Positions 43,921-52,569 of a stretch of 64,000 nucleotides of DNA are shown here, in pieces. Source of the DNA: Flavobacteriaceae bacterium LSUCC0859 (GTDB lineage Bacteria > Bacteroidota > Bacteroidia > Flavobacteriales > Flavobacteriaceae). The notes under the pieces are model-generated. The model made no database searches and was not told the origin of the DNA. It worked only from the letters and a program-made list of their open reading frames with translations. The translations under genes were made by a program, and so were the position numbers. Location: assembly GCA_022239325.1 (NCBI GenBank), contig JAKOGP010000003.1, positions 218,692 to 282,691 of the forward strand, read 5' to 3'. Position 1 is the stretch's first letter; each line of letters starts with the position of its first letter.

Positions 43921-46362
43921 ATGGCTAAAAAAAACAGCGTCCATATAGCGTCTCAAAAAACAAGTAAGAAATCTTGGAAAATTTCTAAAAAAAACAAGGT
44001 CATTATTGGCTTTGCACTTTTGTTAGTTGGGCTCTCCTTTCTAATTTCTTTTATTTCTTTCTTAGGATATTGGCAGGAAGACCAAAGTGTGCTCTCTGCT
44101 TTTATGGACCGAGAGGTAGTAGCAAAGAATGCCTTGAGTAAATTAGGAGCAGCTTTGGGTTTTATTTTTGTCTACCAAGGCTTAGGTATTGGCGCTTTAA
44201 TTATAGCTGCACTCCTTTGTATAAGTGGTTTTTATGTTTTTTTAAGCCTGCCCAAAAGGCCCTTATTTAAGTGGTGGTTTTGGGGACTCTATGCCGCTCT
44301 TTTTACTGGAGTTCTTCTTGGATTTACAGCCCCCTCCTATCCTATTTTTGGTGGGGTTATGGGATTTGAGATAAAGGAAATTGCTCTGGATTATCTAGGG
44401 GTTACAGGGCTGTGGCTAAGCTTGCTTTTATTGGCTATGATTTTTATGGTTCGGGTATTTAATTTTAACCCTCAAGAAATATGGGAACGCATACAGGCCA
44501 AAAGAAAAGGGACTCAAGAGCAAAAACAAACGGATGATGAAGCCTCAGAAAATGAGATAGAGAGTCCTTACAGCCACAGAGAGGAGATTCTTGCAGCCGC
44601 CTTAGACCAAGAAACCCCTTTGGAAAGTGAGCTGTCTACAGACCCACTTCTCTTTGAAGAAAAAAAGTCAGAAACCTCCCAGCAGGAACGCTCTTTTAGT
44701 GTAACAGATACAAGTACAGAGGCAGCATCTAAACAGCATATAGAAAAACCTGTAGACTCGGACTTAGAAATTGAGGTAGCCGCAGCAGACGAGGAAGAAG
44801 AAAGCAGCAACAACCTTTCCAACAAGTTAGTGGAGGACTTTGGTGCCTTTGACCCTACCTTGGAATTGTCTAATTACAAATTTCCATCCTTAGACTTATT
44901 AGAAAAACACGGAGGAAACTCAGGAATTACCATAAACGAAGAAGAACTAGAGGAAAATAAAATTAGGATTGTAGAGACGCTTAAAAATTATAGCATTGGG
45001 ATTGCACAGATAAAAGCAACCATTGGCCCTACAGTAACCCTTTATGAAATTGTCCCAGATGCCGGGGTTCGTATCTCTAAAATAAAAAACTTAGAAGACG
45101 ACATAGCCCTTTCATTAGCCGCCTTAGGCATAAGAATTATAGCACCCATCCCAGGGAAAGGAACCATTGGTATAGAAGTTCCCAATAAGAACCCTAGTAT
45201 TGTGTCTATGCGTTCAGTTATTGCCTCTACTAAATTTCAGTCTGCGGCTATGGAACTACCCATTGCCTTTGGTAAAACCATATCCAATGAAACTTTTGTA
45301 GTAGACTTGGCTAAAATGCCACATATGCTCATGGCAGGTGCCACAGGACAGGGAAAATCTGTAGGACTCAATGCAGTACTTACCTCCCTACTCTACAAAA
45401 AACATCCTGCAGAGGTGAAATTTGTATTGGTAGACCCTAAAAAGGTAGAGCTTACCTTGTTTAATAAAATTGAAAGGCATTATTTGGCCAAACTACCAGA
45501 TGTAGAAGACGCCATTATTACAGACAACACCAAAGTCATTCACACCTTAAACTCTCTATGTATAGAGATGGACAACCGCTATGAGCTACTCAAGCATGCT
45601 ATGGTGCGTAACATTAAGGAATACAATACCAAGTTTAAAGCCAGAAAACTCAACCCTAATGATGGCCACAAATTTCTGCCCTATATTGTACTTGTAATAG
45701 ATGAATTTGCAGACCTCATTATGACTGCAGGAAAAGAGGTAGAAACACCTATCGCCCGTCTGGCACAGTTGGCTAGAGCTATTGGAATTCATTTAATTGT
45801 AGCCACACAGAGGCCCTCGGTAAACGTAATAACAGGTATTATTAAAGCCAACTTCCCTGCAAGAATTGCCTTTAGAGTAACCTCAAAAATAGATTCAAGA
45901 ACTATCCTAGACGCACAGGGTGCAGACCAACTTATTGGCCGCGGAGACATGCTCTACACGCAGGGCAATGAGGTTACCAGAATTCAGTGTGCCTTTGTAG
46001 ACACTCCAGAGGTAGAAAAAATAACAGATTTTATTGGCGCCCAGCGTGCCTATCCAGAAGCCCACTTACTGCCAGAATACGTAGGAGAAGAAGGAGTCAG
46101 TGGTATAGATTATGAAATCTCAGAAAGAGATGCCATGTTTAGAGAGGCTGCAGAGGTCTTAGTGATTGCTCAGCAGGGGTCTGCCTCACTTATTCAAAGA
46201 AAATTAAAATTAGGCTACAACAGAGCTGGCAGGATTATTGATCAGTTAGAAGCGGCTGGTATTGTAGGGCCTTTTGAAGGTAGTAAAGCCAGACAAGTAT
46301 TGGTGCCAGATATGAATAGTCTCCAACAATTATTAGACAATGAAACCCAAAATAATGAATAA
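43921..46362 (+). CDS. ftsK: FtsK/SpoIIIE-family DNA translocase
   Basis: The 813-residue protein has four or five N-terminal membrane helices (28-185), an acidic Ser/Glu-rich linker (about 195-305), the FtsK alpha domain, a RecA-like motor with Walker A GATGQGKS (about 473-480) and Walker B VLVIDEFADL (Asp594, Glu595), IHLIVATQRPSVNVITG, and a C-terminal winged-helix gamma domain with GSASLIQRKLKLGYNRAGRIIDQLE that reads KOPS sites. It moves chromosome termini through the septum. The first codons lie 15 nt behind tpx; the stop overlaps the start of lolA. Confidence 0.95.
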   Translation: MAKKNSVHIASQKTSKKSWKISKKNKVIIGFALLLVGLSFLISFISFLGYWQEDQSVLSAFMDREVVAKNALSKLGAALGFIFVYQGLGIGALIIAALLCISGFYVFLSLPKRPLFKWWFWGLYAALFTGVLLGFTAPSYPIFGGVMGFEIKEIALDYLGVTGLWLSLLLLAMIFMVRVFNFNPQEIWERIQAKRKGTQEQKQTDDEASENEIESPYSHREEILAAALDQETPLESELSTDPLLFEEKKSETSQQERSFSVTDTSTEAASKQHIEKPVDSDLEIEVAAADEEEESSNNLSNKLVEDFGAFDPTLELSNYKFPSLDLLEKHGGNSGITINEEELEENKIRIVETLKNYSIGIAQIKATIGPTVTLYEIVPDAGVRISKIKNLEDDIALSLAALGIRIIAPIPGKGTIGIEVPNKNPSIVSMRSVIASTKFQSAAMELPIAFGKTISNETFVVDLAKMPHMLMAGATGQGKSVGLNAVLTSLLYKKHPAEVKFVLVDPKKVELTLFNKIERHYLAKLPDVEDAIITDNTKVIHTLNSLCIEMDNRYELLKHAMVRNIKEYNTKFKARKLNPNDGHKFLPYIVLVIDEFADLIMTAGKEVETPIARLAQLARAIGIHLIVATQRPSVNVITGIIKANFPARIAFRVTSKIDSRTILDAQGADQLIGRGDMLYTQGNEVTRIQCAFVDTPEVEKITDFIGAQRAYPEAHLLPEYVGEEGVSGIDYEISERDAMFREAAEVLVIAQQGSASLIQRKLKLGYNRAGRIIDQLEAAGIVGPFEGSKARQVLVPDMNSLQQLLDNETQNNE

Positions 46363-46987
46363 AATACTCCCCTTCCTTTTATTGGCCAGCAGTCTATTGT
46401 GGTCCCAAGACCCGTCTGCCCAATTGCTAGATAAAGTTTCCGCAACAATTGCTAAGCAAGAAAACATCAGTCTAGATTTTACGTACAAACTCTTTAACGC
46501 AGAAGCCAATATTAGCCAAGAGACTAGCGGCAAGGTTTTTATCCAAGGAGAAAAATACCGTTTTGAGTATATGGGGGTCATTCAAATAAACGACCAAGTA
46601 AACACCTACACCATTGTACCAGACAACGAGGAAGTTAGTATTGTGTCTAATGAAAATGCACCCGAGGAGATGAATCCTGCAAAAATATTGACTTTCTACA
46701 AGGAGGGATATCGCTTTAGCTGGGATATTTCACAGAATGTGCAAGGAAGAAAAATACAGTATATTAAACTCAATCCTATAGATAGCGAGGCAGACATGGC
46801 TCATATTCTGCTGGGGATAGACACCCAGAAAAATGAGGTGTATAAAGTCATAGAAACAGGCAAAAATGGCACGAAAACAACCATCACTGTTCAAGAGTAC
46901 AAAAGCAATACCAAGCTAGATGCTGGCCTTTTTACTTTTAATGAAGCAACATATACTTCCTTAGGTTATTACATTATAAAAGAGTGA
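46355..46987 (+). CDS. LolA-like outer-membrane lipoprotein carrier protein
   Basis: From MNKILP the protein has 210 residues. It has a signal peptide (LPFLLLASSLLWSQ), then SAQLLDKVSATIAKQENISLDFTY typical of LolA, SGKVFIQGEKYRFEYMG near 60 and a C-terminal TFNEATY strand. It would carry lipoproteins through the periplasm. The start overlaps the ftsK stop by 8 nt; another ATG 15 nt upstream (46340) is in frame and possible. The stop TGA overlaps the GTG start of the next gene. Confidence 0.88.
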   Translation: MNKILPFLLLASSLLWSQDPSAQLLDKVSATIAKQENISLDFTYKLFNAEANISQETSGKVFIQGEKYRFEYMGVIQINDQVNTYTIVPDNEEVSIVSNENAPEEMNPAKILTFYKEGYRFSWDISQNVQGRKIQYIKLNPIDSEADMAHILLGIDTQKNEVYKVIETGKNGTKTTITVQEYKSNTKLDAGLFTFNEATYTSLGYYIIKE

Positions 46988-48441
46988 GAATATTAGACAG
47001 ATACATATTAAGCAGGTTTGTTTACAACTTCTTATCTGCCTTTGTCATACTGATGTTTATCTTTATTTTCCAATCCATTTGGTTGTATATAGATAACTTG
47101 GCAGGTAAGGGCTTAGACCTTGTTATCATTGGTAAATTCATCTTCTATTTACTCCCAAATCTAACGGAAAAAGTATTGCCTTTAACCGTACTTCTCTCCT
47201 CTATCCTCACCTTTGGAACCTTTGCAGAGCACTATGAGTTTGCTGCTATGAAAGCCTCTGGTATCTCTTTACAGCGGTCTATGAGAACCTTGATTGTTCT
47301 GGTGAGTTTCTTGGGTTTGGTCACCTTTTTCTTTGCAGACAGGGTCATCCCCGCTGCAGAGCTCAAGTCTTATAGTCTTAAAAAAAATATCGCCAAGGTA
47401 AAACCAGCTGTAGCTATAGCAGAGGGCTTATTTAGTGAATTTGAAGGCACAGGAATGACCATTTTGGTGAAAGAAAAATACGGCGAGAACGATCGGTTTT
47501 TAAGAGACGTAATCATTCACAAAAAAAATCCCAACCAAATTAATACCACGGTAATTAAAGCCAAAGAGGGAGAGCTCATTAGCTCAGAAAATAGTAACCT
47601 CATACAACTTAAACTCATAGACGGTCATTATTATGAGAGCTTGAGTGTTCCCACCCAAAGAAATCACAGCCAACACCCCTTTGCAGTATCTGATTTTGAA
47701 AGCTATATTATTAATATAGATCTCACAGAGCTCAATATGGTAGACATGGACGAGGAAATCTCTGCCAATTCAGACAAGATGAAAAATGTGGTGCAGCTGC
47801 GAACAGACATGGACTCTATCTCAGACAACAATGCAGTGATTGTAGCTGCACTCTCTAAAAATATCACAGAGAGAATGGGCCTTCAAGTAATTAATACACC
47901 CTTAAGCACCAAACAAGATTCTCTTTTTTCTAAGATGCCTGCAGACAGTCTTAAGAGTATTCCAAATATATTGGAGGGCTTTAATCCAGTACAAAAAACA
48001 CAATTGGTTTCCGAGGCTATAAACACCGTGACTATGTCTGCGCTCACCATCCAAACCAAGCGAAAAGAACTACTTATTCGCTACAAAATTTACAATATGC
48101 ACGCTTTGTCTTTGCACAAGAAGTATGCGCTAGGATTGTCCTGTATTGTACTCTTTTTCGTGGGGGCACCCCTTGGTGCTATCATTAGAAAAGGAGGCCT
48201 AGGACTACCTATGGTGATTGCTATTATTTTATTTCTCACCTATTATTTCCTAGGAGTGTTCACCTATAATTATGCCAAAGAAGGCAATATTTCTCCTTTC
48301 TTTGGGGCTTGGATACCTACACTAATCATGCTGCCCCTAGGAATTTTCCTCACAAGAAGGGCTACGGCAGACAAAGGCATGGTACAATTTGGAAGTATTT
48401 TAGACTTCTTTAAATTATTATTTACGAAACAAAAAGCATGA
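46984..48441 (+). CDS. LptF/LptG-family permease
   Basis: The 485-residue protein has the YjgP/YjgQ layout: RILDRYILSRFVYNFLSAFVILMFIF at the start, further helices to about 125, a large periplasmic beta-jellyroll domain (about 130-350), and three C-terminal helices with LGAIIRKGGLGLPMVIAIILFLTYY near 400. It would be part of the LptB2FG transporter that extracts LPS. It starts with GTG in the overlap GTGA with lolA and ends in an ATGA overlap with ribB, so ftsK-lolA-lptF-rib form a coupled run. Confidence 0.92.
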   Translation: MRILDRYILSRFVYNFLSAFVILMFIFIFQSIWLYIDNLAGKGLDLVIIGKFIFYLLPNLTEKVLPLTVLLSSILTFGTFAEHYEFAAMKASGISLQRSMRTLIVLVSFLGLVTFFFADRVIPAAELKSYSLKKNIAKVKPAVAIAEGLFSEFEGTGMTILVKEKYGENDRFLRDVIIHKKNPNQINTTVIKAKEGELISSENSNLIQLKLIDGHYYESLSVPTQRNHSQHPFAVSDFESYIINIDLTELNMVDMDEEISANSDKMKNVVQLRTDMDSISDNNAVIVAALSKNITERMGLQVINTPLSTKQDSLFSKMPADSLKSIPNILEGFNPVQKTQLVSEAINTVTMSALTIQTKRKELLIRYKIYNMHALSLHKKYALGLSCIVLFFVGAPLGAIIRKGGLGLPMVIAIILFLTYYFLGVFTYNYAKEGNISPFFGAWIPTLIMLPLGIFLTRRATADKGMVQFGSILDFFKLLFTKQKA

Positions 48442-49568
48442 AAAAGAATAGCTCATTAGATACCATAGAAAGTGCCATTGCAGACATTAAGGCTGGAAAA
48501 ATCATCATTGTTGTAGACGACGAGAATAGGGAAAACGAAGGAGATTTTCTCGCTGCTGCAGCGGCTGTAACACCAGAAATGATCAATTTTATGGCTACCC
48601 ATGGTAAAGGTCTTATTTGTGCGCCCCTAACGGAGCGCCGATGCAAAACCCTTGGGCTACACCGTATGGTACAAAACAATACAGACCCTATGGAAACGGC
48701 ATTTACTGTATCTGTAGATCTAAAAGGACATGGGGTTACTACAGGTATTTCTGCGTCTGACCGTTCTAAAACCATTCAGGCCCTTTGCCACGAGAATTCT
48801 CAACCCCATGACTTTTCTAAACCTGGGCATATTTTCCCTTTGGTAGCCAAAGAAGGCGGGGTACTTAGAAGAACCGGACATACAGAGGCAGCCATAGATT
48901 TTGCACGATTGGCTGGTTTTTCTCCAGCCGGGGTCATTGTAGAGATCATGAACGAAGACGGTACTATGGCTAGGCTACCACAACTCTTAGAAGTAGCCAA
49001 AAAGTTTGATCTTAAAATTGTGTCTATTGAAGACCTAGTGGCCTACCGAATGGAGCACGATAGTCTCATAGAGAAAAAAGAGGACTTTAATATTCAGACC
49101 CGCTTTGGCGCATTTAGACTCAGAGCCTACCAGCAAACTACCAACCATCAAATTCATATTGCTCTTACTAAGGGGCATTGGACAGCAGAAGAGCCAGTAC
49201 TCACTAGAATTAATTCTACCCTGATCAATAATGATATTTTGGGAACCCTTACCAATAATCCAGACCAGAAGCTAGACCGTATGTTTCAGGCCATTAATCA
49301 GGCCGGTAAAGGGGCTATTGTATTTATTAATCAAGAGTCTTCAGTGCTCAATTTAATCTCTAGACTGGGAGTACTCAAAGAAAACCAAGCCAAAGGAATT
49401 TTAGAGGCACCACCTATAGACATGGATCACAGAGACTATGGCGTAGGCGCACAAATACTTCACGACCTCAGTATTTCTAAAATTAAATTGCTTTCCAACG
49501 CTGCCCAAACCAAACGTGTGGGTATGGTAGGCTATGGATTAGAAATTTTGGAATACGTGAGCTATTAG
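48438..49568 (+). CDS. ribB: RibBA-like: active DHBP synthase domain with degenerate GTP cyclohydrolase II domain
   Basis: The 376-residue protein has an N-terminal RibB domain with complete active-site motifs: VDDENRENEGD (26-36), FMATHGKGLICAPL near 52, TGISASDRSKTI near 97 and RRTGHTEAAIDFARLAG near 138. It makes 3,4-dihydroxy-2-butanone 4-phosphate for riboflavin. The C-terminal part (about 210-376) aligns with GTP cyclohydrolase II (ALTKGHW, VLTRINSTLINNDILGTL), but the zinc motif C-x2-G...C-x-C is lost (no Cys in the segment STLINNDILGTLTNN) and the RQEGRGIGL loop reads NQESSVLNLI. I expect RibB activity only. Its ATG overlaps the lptF stop. Confidence 0.88.
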   Translation: MKKNSSLDTIESAIADIKAGKIIIVVDDENRENEGDFLAAAAAVTPEMINFMATHGKGLICAPLTERRCKTLGLHRMVQNNTDPMETAFTVSVDLKGHGVTTGISASDRSKTIQALCHENSQPHDFSKPGHIFPLVAKEGGVLRRTGHTEAAIDFARLAGFSPAGVIVEIMNEDGTMARLPQLLEVAKKFDLKIVSIEDLVAYRMEHDSLIEKKEDFNIQTRFGAFRLRAYQQTTNHQIHIALTKGHWTAEEPVLTRINSTLINNDILGTLTNNPDQKLDRMFQAINQAGKGAIVFINQESSVLNLISRLGVLKENQAKGILEAPPIDMDHRDYGVGAQILHDLSISKIKLLSNAAQTKRVGMVGYGLEILEYVSY

Positions 49569-50200
49569 AGAATCTCCGTAATAATTTCATCTTGGGATTT
49601 ACGCACTTTTTTGAGCTGAGAAACAGCGTCATCAGAAGAGCGTTTTCCAATAGGCATGAGTAAAACAGACTGTAAATTTTTAGATTTTAAATCCAAAATA
49701 TGATCTACTGCCTCAGGATTAAAGCCTTCCATTGGGCAGCTGTCTATTTCCAAGCTGGCACAGGCAGACAACACTGTTCCCATAGCTAAGTAAACCTGCT
49801 TGCTGGCCCAAGACATAATCTCTTCCTGAGTCTTTTGACTAAACACACCTTTCATGAAGTTTTTGTAGCCATCTAAGGCTTCTAAAGGCATCTGTCTTTG
49901 CGAGGCTATTAACTCAAAGTACTGTTCAATGTCAGACTCACTAAAATTAGTTTTAATACAAAAAACTAGTACTGCGGCTGCTTGAGCGGGTTGCTTTTGA
50001 CCGTGAGAAGCCACACTAATCTGTTCTTGAATACCTTTATTTTGTATAACGAATAGTTCGTAGGGTTGTAGCCCATAAGAACTAGCAGAGAGGTTAAATG
50101 CCTGTTTAATTTTCTCTATTTGCTGTGTTGTAAGAGAAGCGTTTACATCGAATTTCTTTACAGCATAACGCCATTCTAGCGCCTTAATAATATCTTTCAT
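49565..50200 (-). CDS. NAD(P)H-dependent nitroreductase-family oxidoreductase
   Basis: The 211-residue FMN protein begins IIKALEWRYAVKKFD (R-Y-A-V-K-K-F signature for FMN phosphate binding), has LSASSYGLQPYELFVI near 37-52 and a C-terminal SCPMEGFNPEAVDHIL near 152 followed by VLLMPIGKRS, as in NfsB/DHPR-like nitroreductases. It could reduce quinones or nitro compounds. It overlaps the 3' end of the rib gene by 4 nt (convergent) and starts 23 nt after the TauE-type gene on -. Confidence 0.9.
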   Translation of the reverse strand: MKDIIKALEWRYAVKKFDVNASLTTQQIEKIKQAFNLSASSYGLQPYELFVIQNKGIQEQISVASHGQKQPAQAAAVLVFCIKTNFSESDIEQYFELIASQRQMPLEALDGYKNFMKGVFSQKTQEEIMSWASKQVYLAMGTVLSACASLEIDSCPMEGFNPEAVDHILDLKSKNLQSVLLMPIGKRSSDDAVSQLKKVRKSQDEIITEIL

Positions 50201-50223
50201 AGCTTTATTTTAAAAGGGCAAAG

Positions 50224-50982
50224 TTAGGAATTAAAGAACCAAAGTTTAATGGCCATGATAACAATCATAACTACCATAAACTTTTTTATAAATCCGTCTC
50301 CTTTTTTTACTGAATATCTAGAGGCCACCCATGCCCCACTCCCATTCCCAAGGGCCAAGACCCCTCCTACCAACCATTCTACCTTGTCGTTATAAGCAAA
50401 AACTGCCAAAGCAGCCAGGGTGTATACACAGGCAATGGAGACTTTTGTCATATTGGTCTTTACCAAACTTAGCTTGTTAAAACTATGCAAGAAAATCATC
50501 ATAATAAAGCCTATACCTGCATTGATAAAACCTCCATATATTCCTATAAAAAAGAAAGCAATTGTAGAGAGTACTAGGTACTTTCCTTTGGTTCGCTCCT
50601 CTACAAGCGCTTCTTTCATCTTGGGCTTAAAAACAATAATAAGCACCACAGCCATCATAACAATAGCCAATATTTTATTGAAGGTCTCTCCTTTAATGTC
50701 TACGGCAATATAAGCTCCAACTATAGATCCTACAAAAGCAGCAGCAGCCAAATACATATTGAAAGGAAAGGTAGAAATACCTTTACTCTTAAACCCAGCA
50801 GTAGCCATAGCCGTTTGGAATACAATAGCTACTCTATTTGTCCCATTGGCTACCGCAGGTGGCAAACCTAAAAAAATAAGCACCGGAAGGGACAATAAAG
50901 AACCTCCACCAGCTATGGTGTTTACAAAACCTACCGTAAAACCAACTACGACTAATAAAAGATAATGATACCATTCTTCCAT
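50224..50982 (-). CDS. TauE/SafE-family (sulfite exporter-like) membrane protein
   Basis: From MEEWYHY the protein has 252 residues and about eight helices. It has the duplicated TauE/SafE half-motifs: GFVNTIAGGGSLLSLPVLIFLGLPPAVANGTNRVAI in the first half (about 18-54) and GIYGGFINAGIGFIMMIFLH in the second (about 143-162). Family members export sulfite, sulfoacetate or similar anions. An ATG nine codons upstream is in frame but adds a non-hydrophobic segment with Cys, so I chose the downstream start. The nitroreductase gene follows, likely in the same operon. Confidence 0.88.
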   Translation of the reverse strand: MEEWYHYLLLVVVGFTVGFVNTIAGGGSLLSLPVLIFLGLPPAVANGTNRVAIVFQTAMATAGFKSKGISTFPFNMYLAAAAFVGSIVGAYIAVDIKGETFNKILAIVMMAVVLIIVFKPKMKEALVEERTKGKYLVLSTIAFFFIGIYGGFINAGIGFIMMIFLHSFNKLSLVKTNMTKVSIACVYTLAALAVFAYNDKVEWLVGGVLALGNGSGAWVASRYSVKKGDGFIKKFMVVMIVIMAIKLWFFNS

Positions 50983-51075
50983 ACGACAAAAATACATCCA
51001 AAGCCCCATATAGCCTTCCTTTTTACAGAAAATAAAAAAAAGCCAAAAAGCCTTTCCATAATTGAAAAAGGTTTC

Positions 51076-51083
51076 TATATTTG
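51076..51083 (+). promoter_or_regulatory. Candidate -7 box of the tRNA-Ser gene
   Basis: TATATTTG matches TAnnTTTG exactly and ends 17 nt before the tRNA. TTG is found only 11 nt upstream (51062), shorter than usual. Confidence 0.5.
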
Positions 51084-51100
51084 CAGCCGCATAGACGCAA

Positions 51101-51185
51101 GGAGAAATGGCAGAGTGGTCGAATGCGGCAGTCTTGAAAACTGTTGAGGGTCACACCTCCGGGGGTTCGAATCCCTCTTTCTCCG
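51101..51185 (+). tRNA. tRNA-Ser (anticodon UGA)
   Basis: The 85-nt sequence folds as a class II tRNA: acceptor GGAGAAA / TTTCTCC, D-arm GCAGAGTGGTCGAATGC, anticodon stem GCAGT / ACTGT around loop CTTGAAA with anticodon TGA, a long variable arm (TGAGGGTCACACCTCC) as needed for Ser, T-arm with GGTTCGAATCC, discriminator G. CCA is not encoded, as usual in Bacteroidota. A perfect terminator hairpin follows. Confidence 0.97.
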
Positions 51186-51191
51186 CAAAAG

Positions 51192-51222
51192 AAAACCCAC
51201 AACGAAAGTTGTGGGTTTTTTA
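51192..51222 (+). terminator. Intrinsic terminator of the tRNA-Ser gene
   Basis: A 12-bp stem AAAACCCACAAC / GTTGTGGGTTTT closed by the stable GAAA loop and followed by T residues. Confidence 0.92.
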
Positions 51223-51274
51223 TTTTAAAGCACGTCAAAAATTTATTTTTGTAAGAGCTTTAGCTATTTGGGTT

Positions 51275-52417
51275 TTAGATTCTCAATACCTTTTCTCGGT
51301 ATTCTTTTGGAGAATAGCCGGTTTCTCTCTTAAAAATGGTGTAAAAATGAGACTTTGAATTAAATCCTGCGGCGCTACCTATCCCATCTATGGTGTCATT
51401 TCTAAAATCATAATGGTTCAAGGCTTCCTTTACCCATTGCACCCTAAACTTGTTTTTAAAAGCAGTAAAAGTGGTATTATATACCGTTTTAAAACACTGG
51501 TGAACATGGTGCTTAGGAGCCTTCAATTCCTCTGCTAAAACTGCCATTTTATAAGTACGCTCTAAAAATGGTTGTTTTTCATTAAATAGATTTTCTATCC
51601 TTTGGGCCATATTAGAATAATACGCATTTGGTAACACTTCCCCTAAGGTATTTCCAAGCCTCGCTCTCTCCTTTTGTGCTACAGAAAATCCATACAATAC
51701 ATGAGGAAACAAAACAGGTATGAGACCCACCAATGCAAAAGCTATGGCTGCTATACTTAAAATAACTGAATTGGTAGTAGAATATAAATCAATAGGACTA
51801 GAAAATAAGTTCATCACAAAGGCTGCATATAAAAATACCAACAAAAAAACAGAGGTAATAAGGAAAAACACCCATCTTAAACTTATTTGATATTTTTTTA
51901 TGTCTTGATTTTTCCTGAAAATATACCAGAGTCTAAAGGATAGAAAAATGTAAATAAGAAGAGATACTAACCTAATGGCAAAATTGGTTTGCGTTCCAAA
52001 AAACATATTGAAAGGCACCTCATACATATGGGCGGTGTTGTCAATAATAGACTGCATGAAGGCTTTCTTGTTTTCAAAGGAGTTTAAGCTATAGGGTAAG
52101 ATGGCAATGCATTGTGTAAAACCCGGTAGAAAATGAAAAACATCTGTTTTTTTCCAAACAAAGGTGCCCTGCAAAGTATTTCTAACATAGAAAAATAAAA
52201 AAGGTCCTGCTAACAAATACAGAGGCGTAAAATGATTGATAAAAATGGCAGACCAGAATGGATCTTGTAAGGTAGAAATACTAAAATGAGATACAGCATA
52301 GATAAATGCTGCCAAATAAAGACCAATGAGATACATAACATTGCGTCTTTTCTTGTAATTAAACCCAACAATAAGCATAATTACAAAGAAGAAAAATATA
52401 AGAACACCCTGAAACAT
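51275..52417 (-). CDS. Membrane-anchored AraC-family transcriptional regulator (7TM + HTH)
   Basis: The 380-residue protein has about seven hydrophobic helices in residues 1-245 (starting FQGVLIFFFFVIMLIVGF) and a C-terminal AraC-type DNA-binding domain of two HTH motifs (about 285-380): MAVLAEELKAPKHHVHQCFKTVYN and IGSAAGFNSKSHFYTIFKRETGYSPKEYR, the latter the conserved family signature. Membrane-bound AraC regulators are frequent in Flavobacteriia and presumably sense an extracellular or membrane cue. The gene is divergent from the giant surface protein, with a 152-nt gap holding a 31-nt palindrome over its own promoter region. Confidence 0.9.
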   Translation of the reverse strand: MFQGVLIFFFFVIMLIVGFNYKKRRNVMYLIGLYLAAFIYAVSHFSISTLQDPFWSAIFINHFTPLYLLAGPFLFFYVRNTLQGTFVWKKTDVFHFLPGFTQCIAILPYSLNSFENKKAFMQSIIDNTAHMYEVPFNMFFGTQTNFAIRLVSLLIYIFLSFRLWYIFRKNQDIKKYQISLRWVFFLITSVFLLVFLYAAFVMNLFSSPIDLYSTTNSVILSIAAIAFALVGLIPVLFPHVLYGFSVAQKERARLGNTLGEVLPNAYYSNMAQRIENLFNEKQPFLERTYKMAVLAEELKAPKHHVHQCFKTVYNTTFTAFKNKFRVQWVKEALNHYDFRNDTIDGIGSAAGFNSKSHFYTIFKRETGYSPKEYREKVLRI

Positions 52418-52443
52418 AGACTAAACAAACTACTCAATAATGC

Positions 52444-52490
52444 CAAATATAAATATTTATTTAGTTCACTTTTTTAAAAACTGAACTAAA
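52444..52490. promoter_or_regulatory. araC-type promoter box and 31-nt palindromic operator candidate
   Basis: On - there is an exact -7 box TATATTTG (52444-52451), 27 nt before the regulator start. Centred at 52475 is a palindrome (52460-52490): arms TTTAGTTCACTTTTT and AAAAACTGAACTAAA around a single T, matching at 14 of 15 pairs. It covers the position of the -33 element for the regulator gene and lies 80 nt before the giant gene. The + side shows only a weak TATTTTCG box at 52529-52536. Confidence 0.55.
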
Positions 52491-52569
52491 TAGCCACTCT
52501 AAAAACGAATATTAAAAATATCAAAAGCTATTTTCGCATGTTAAACTCAATTATCCCCTAAATCTGAAT

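Noticed and set aside
51107..51358. Short open frames over the tRNA-Ser gene on both strands
   Set aside because: They overlap a complete tRNA and its terminator, and their translations are artefacts of the tRNA sequence.
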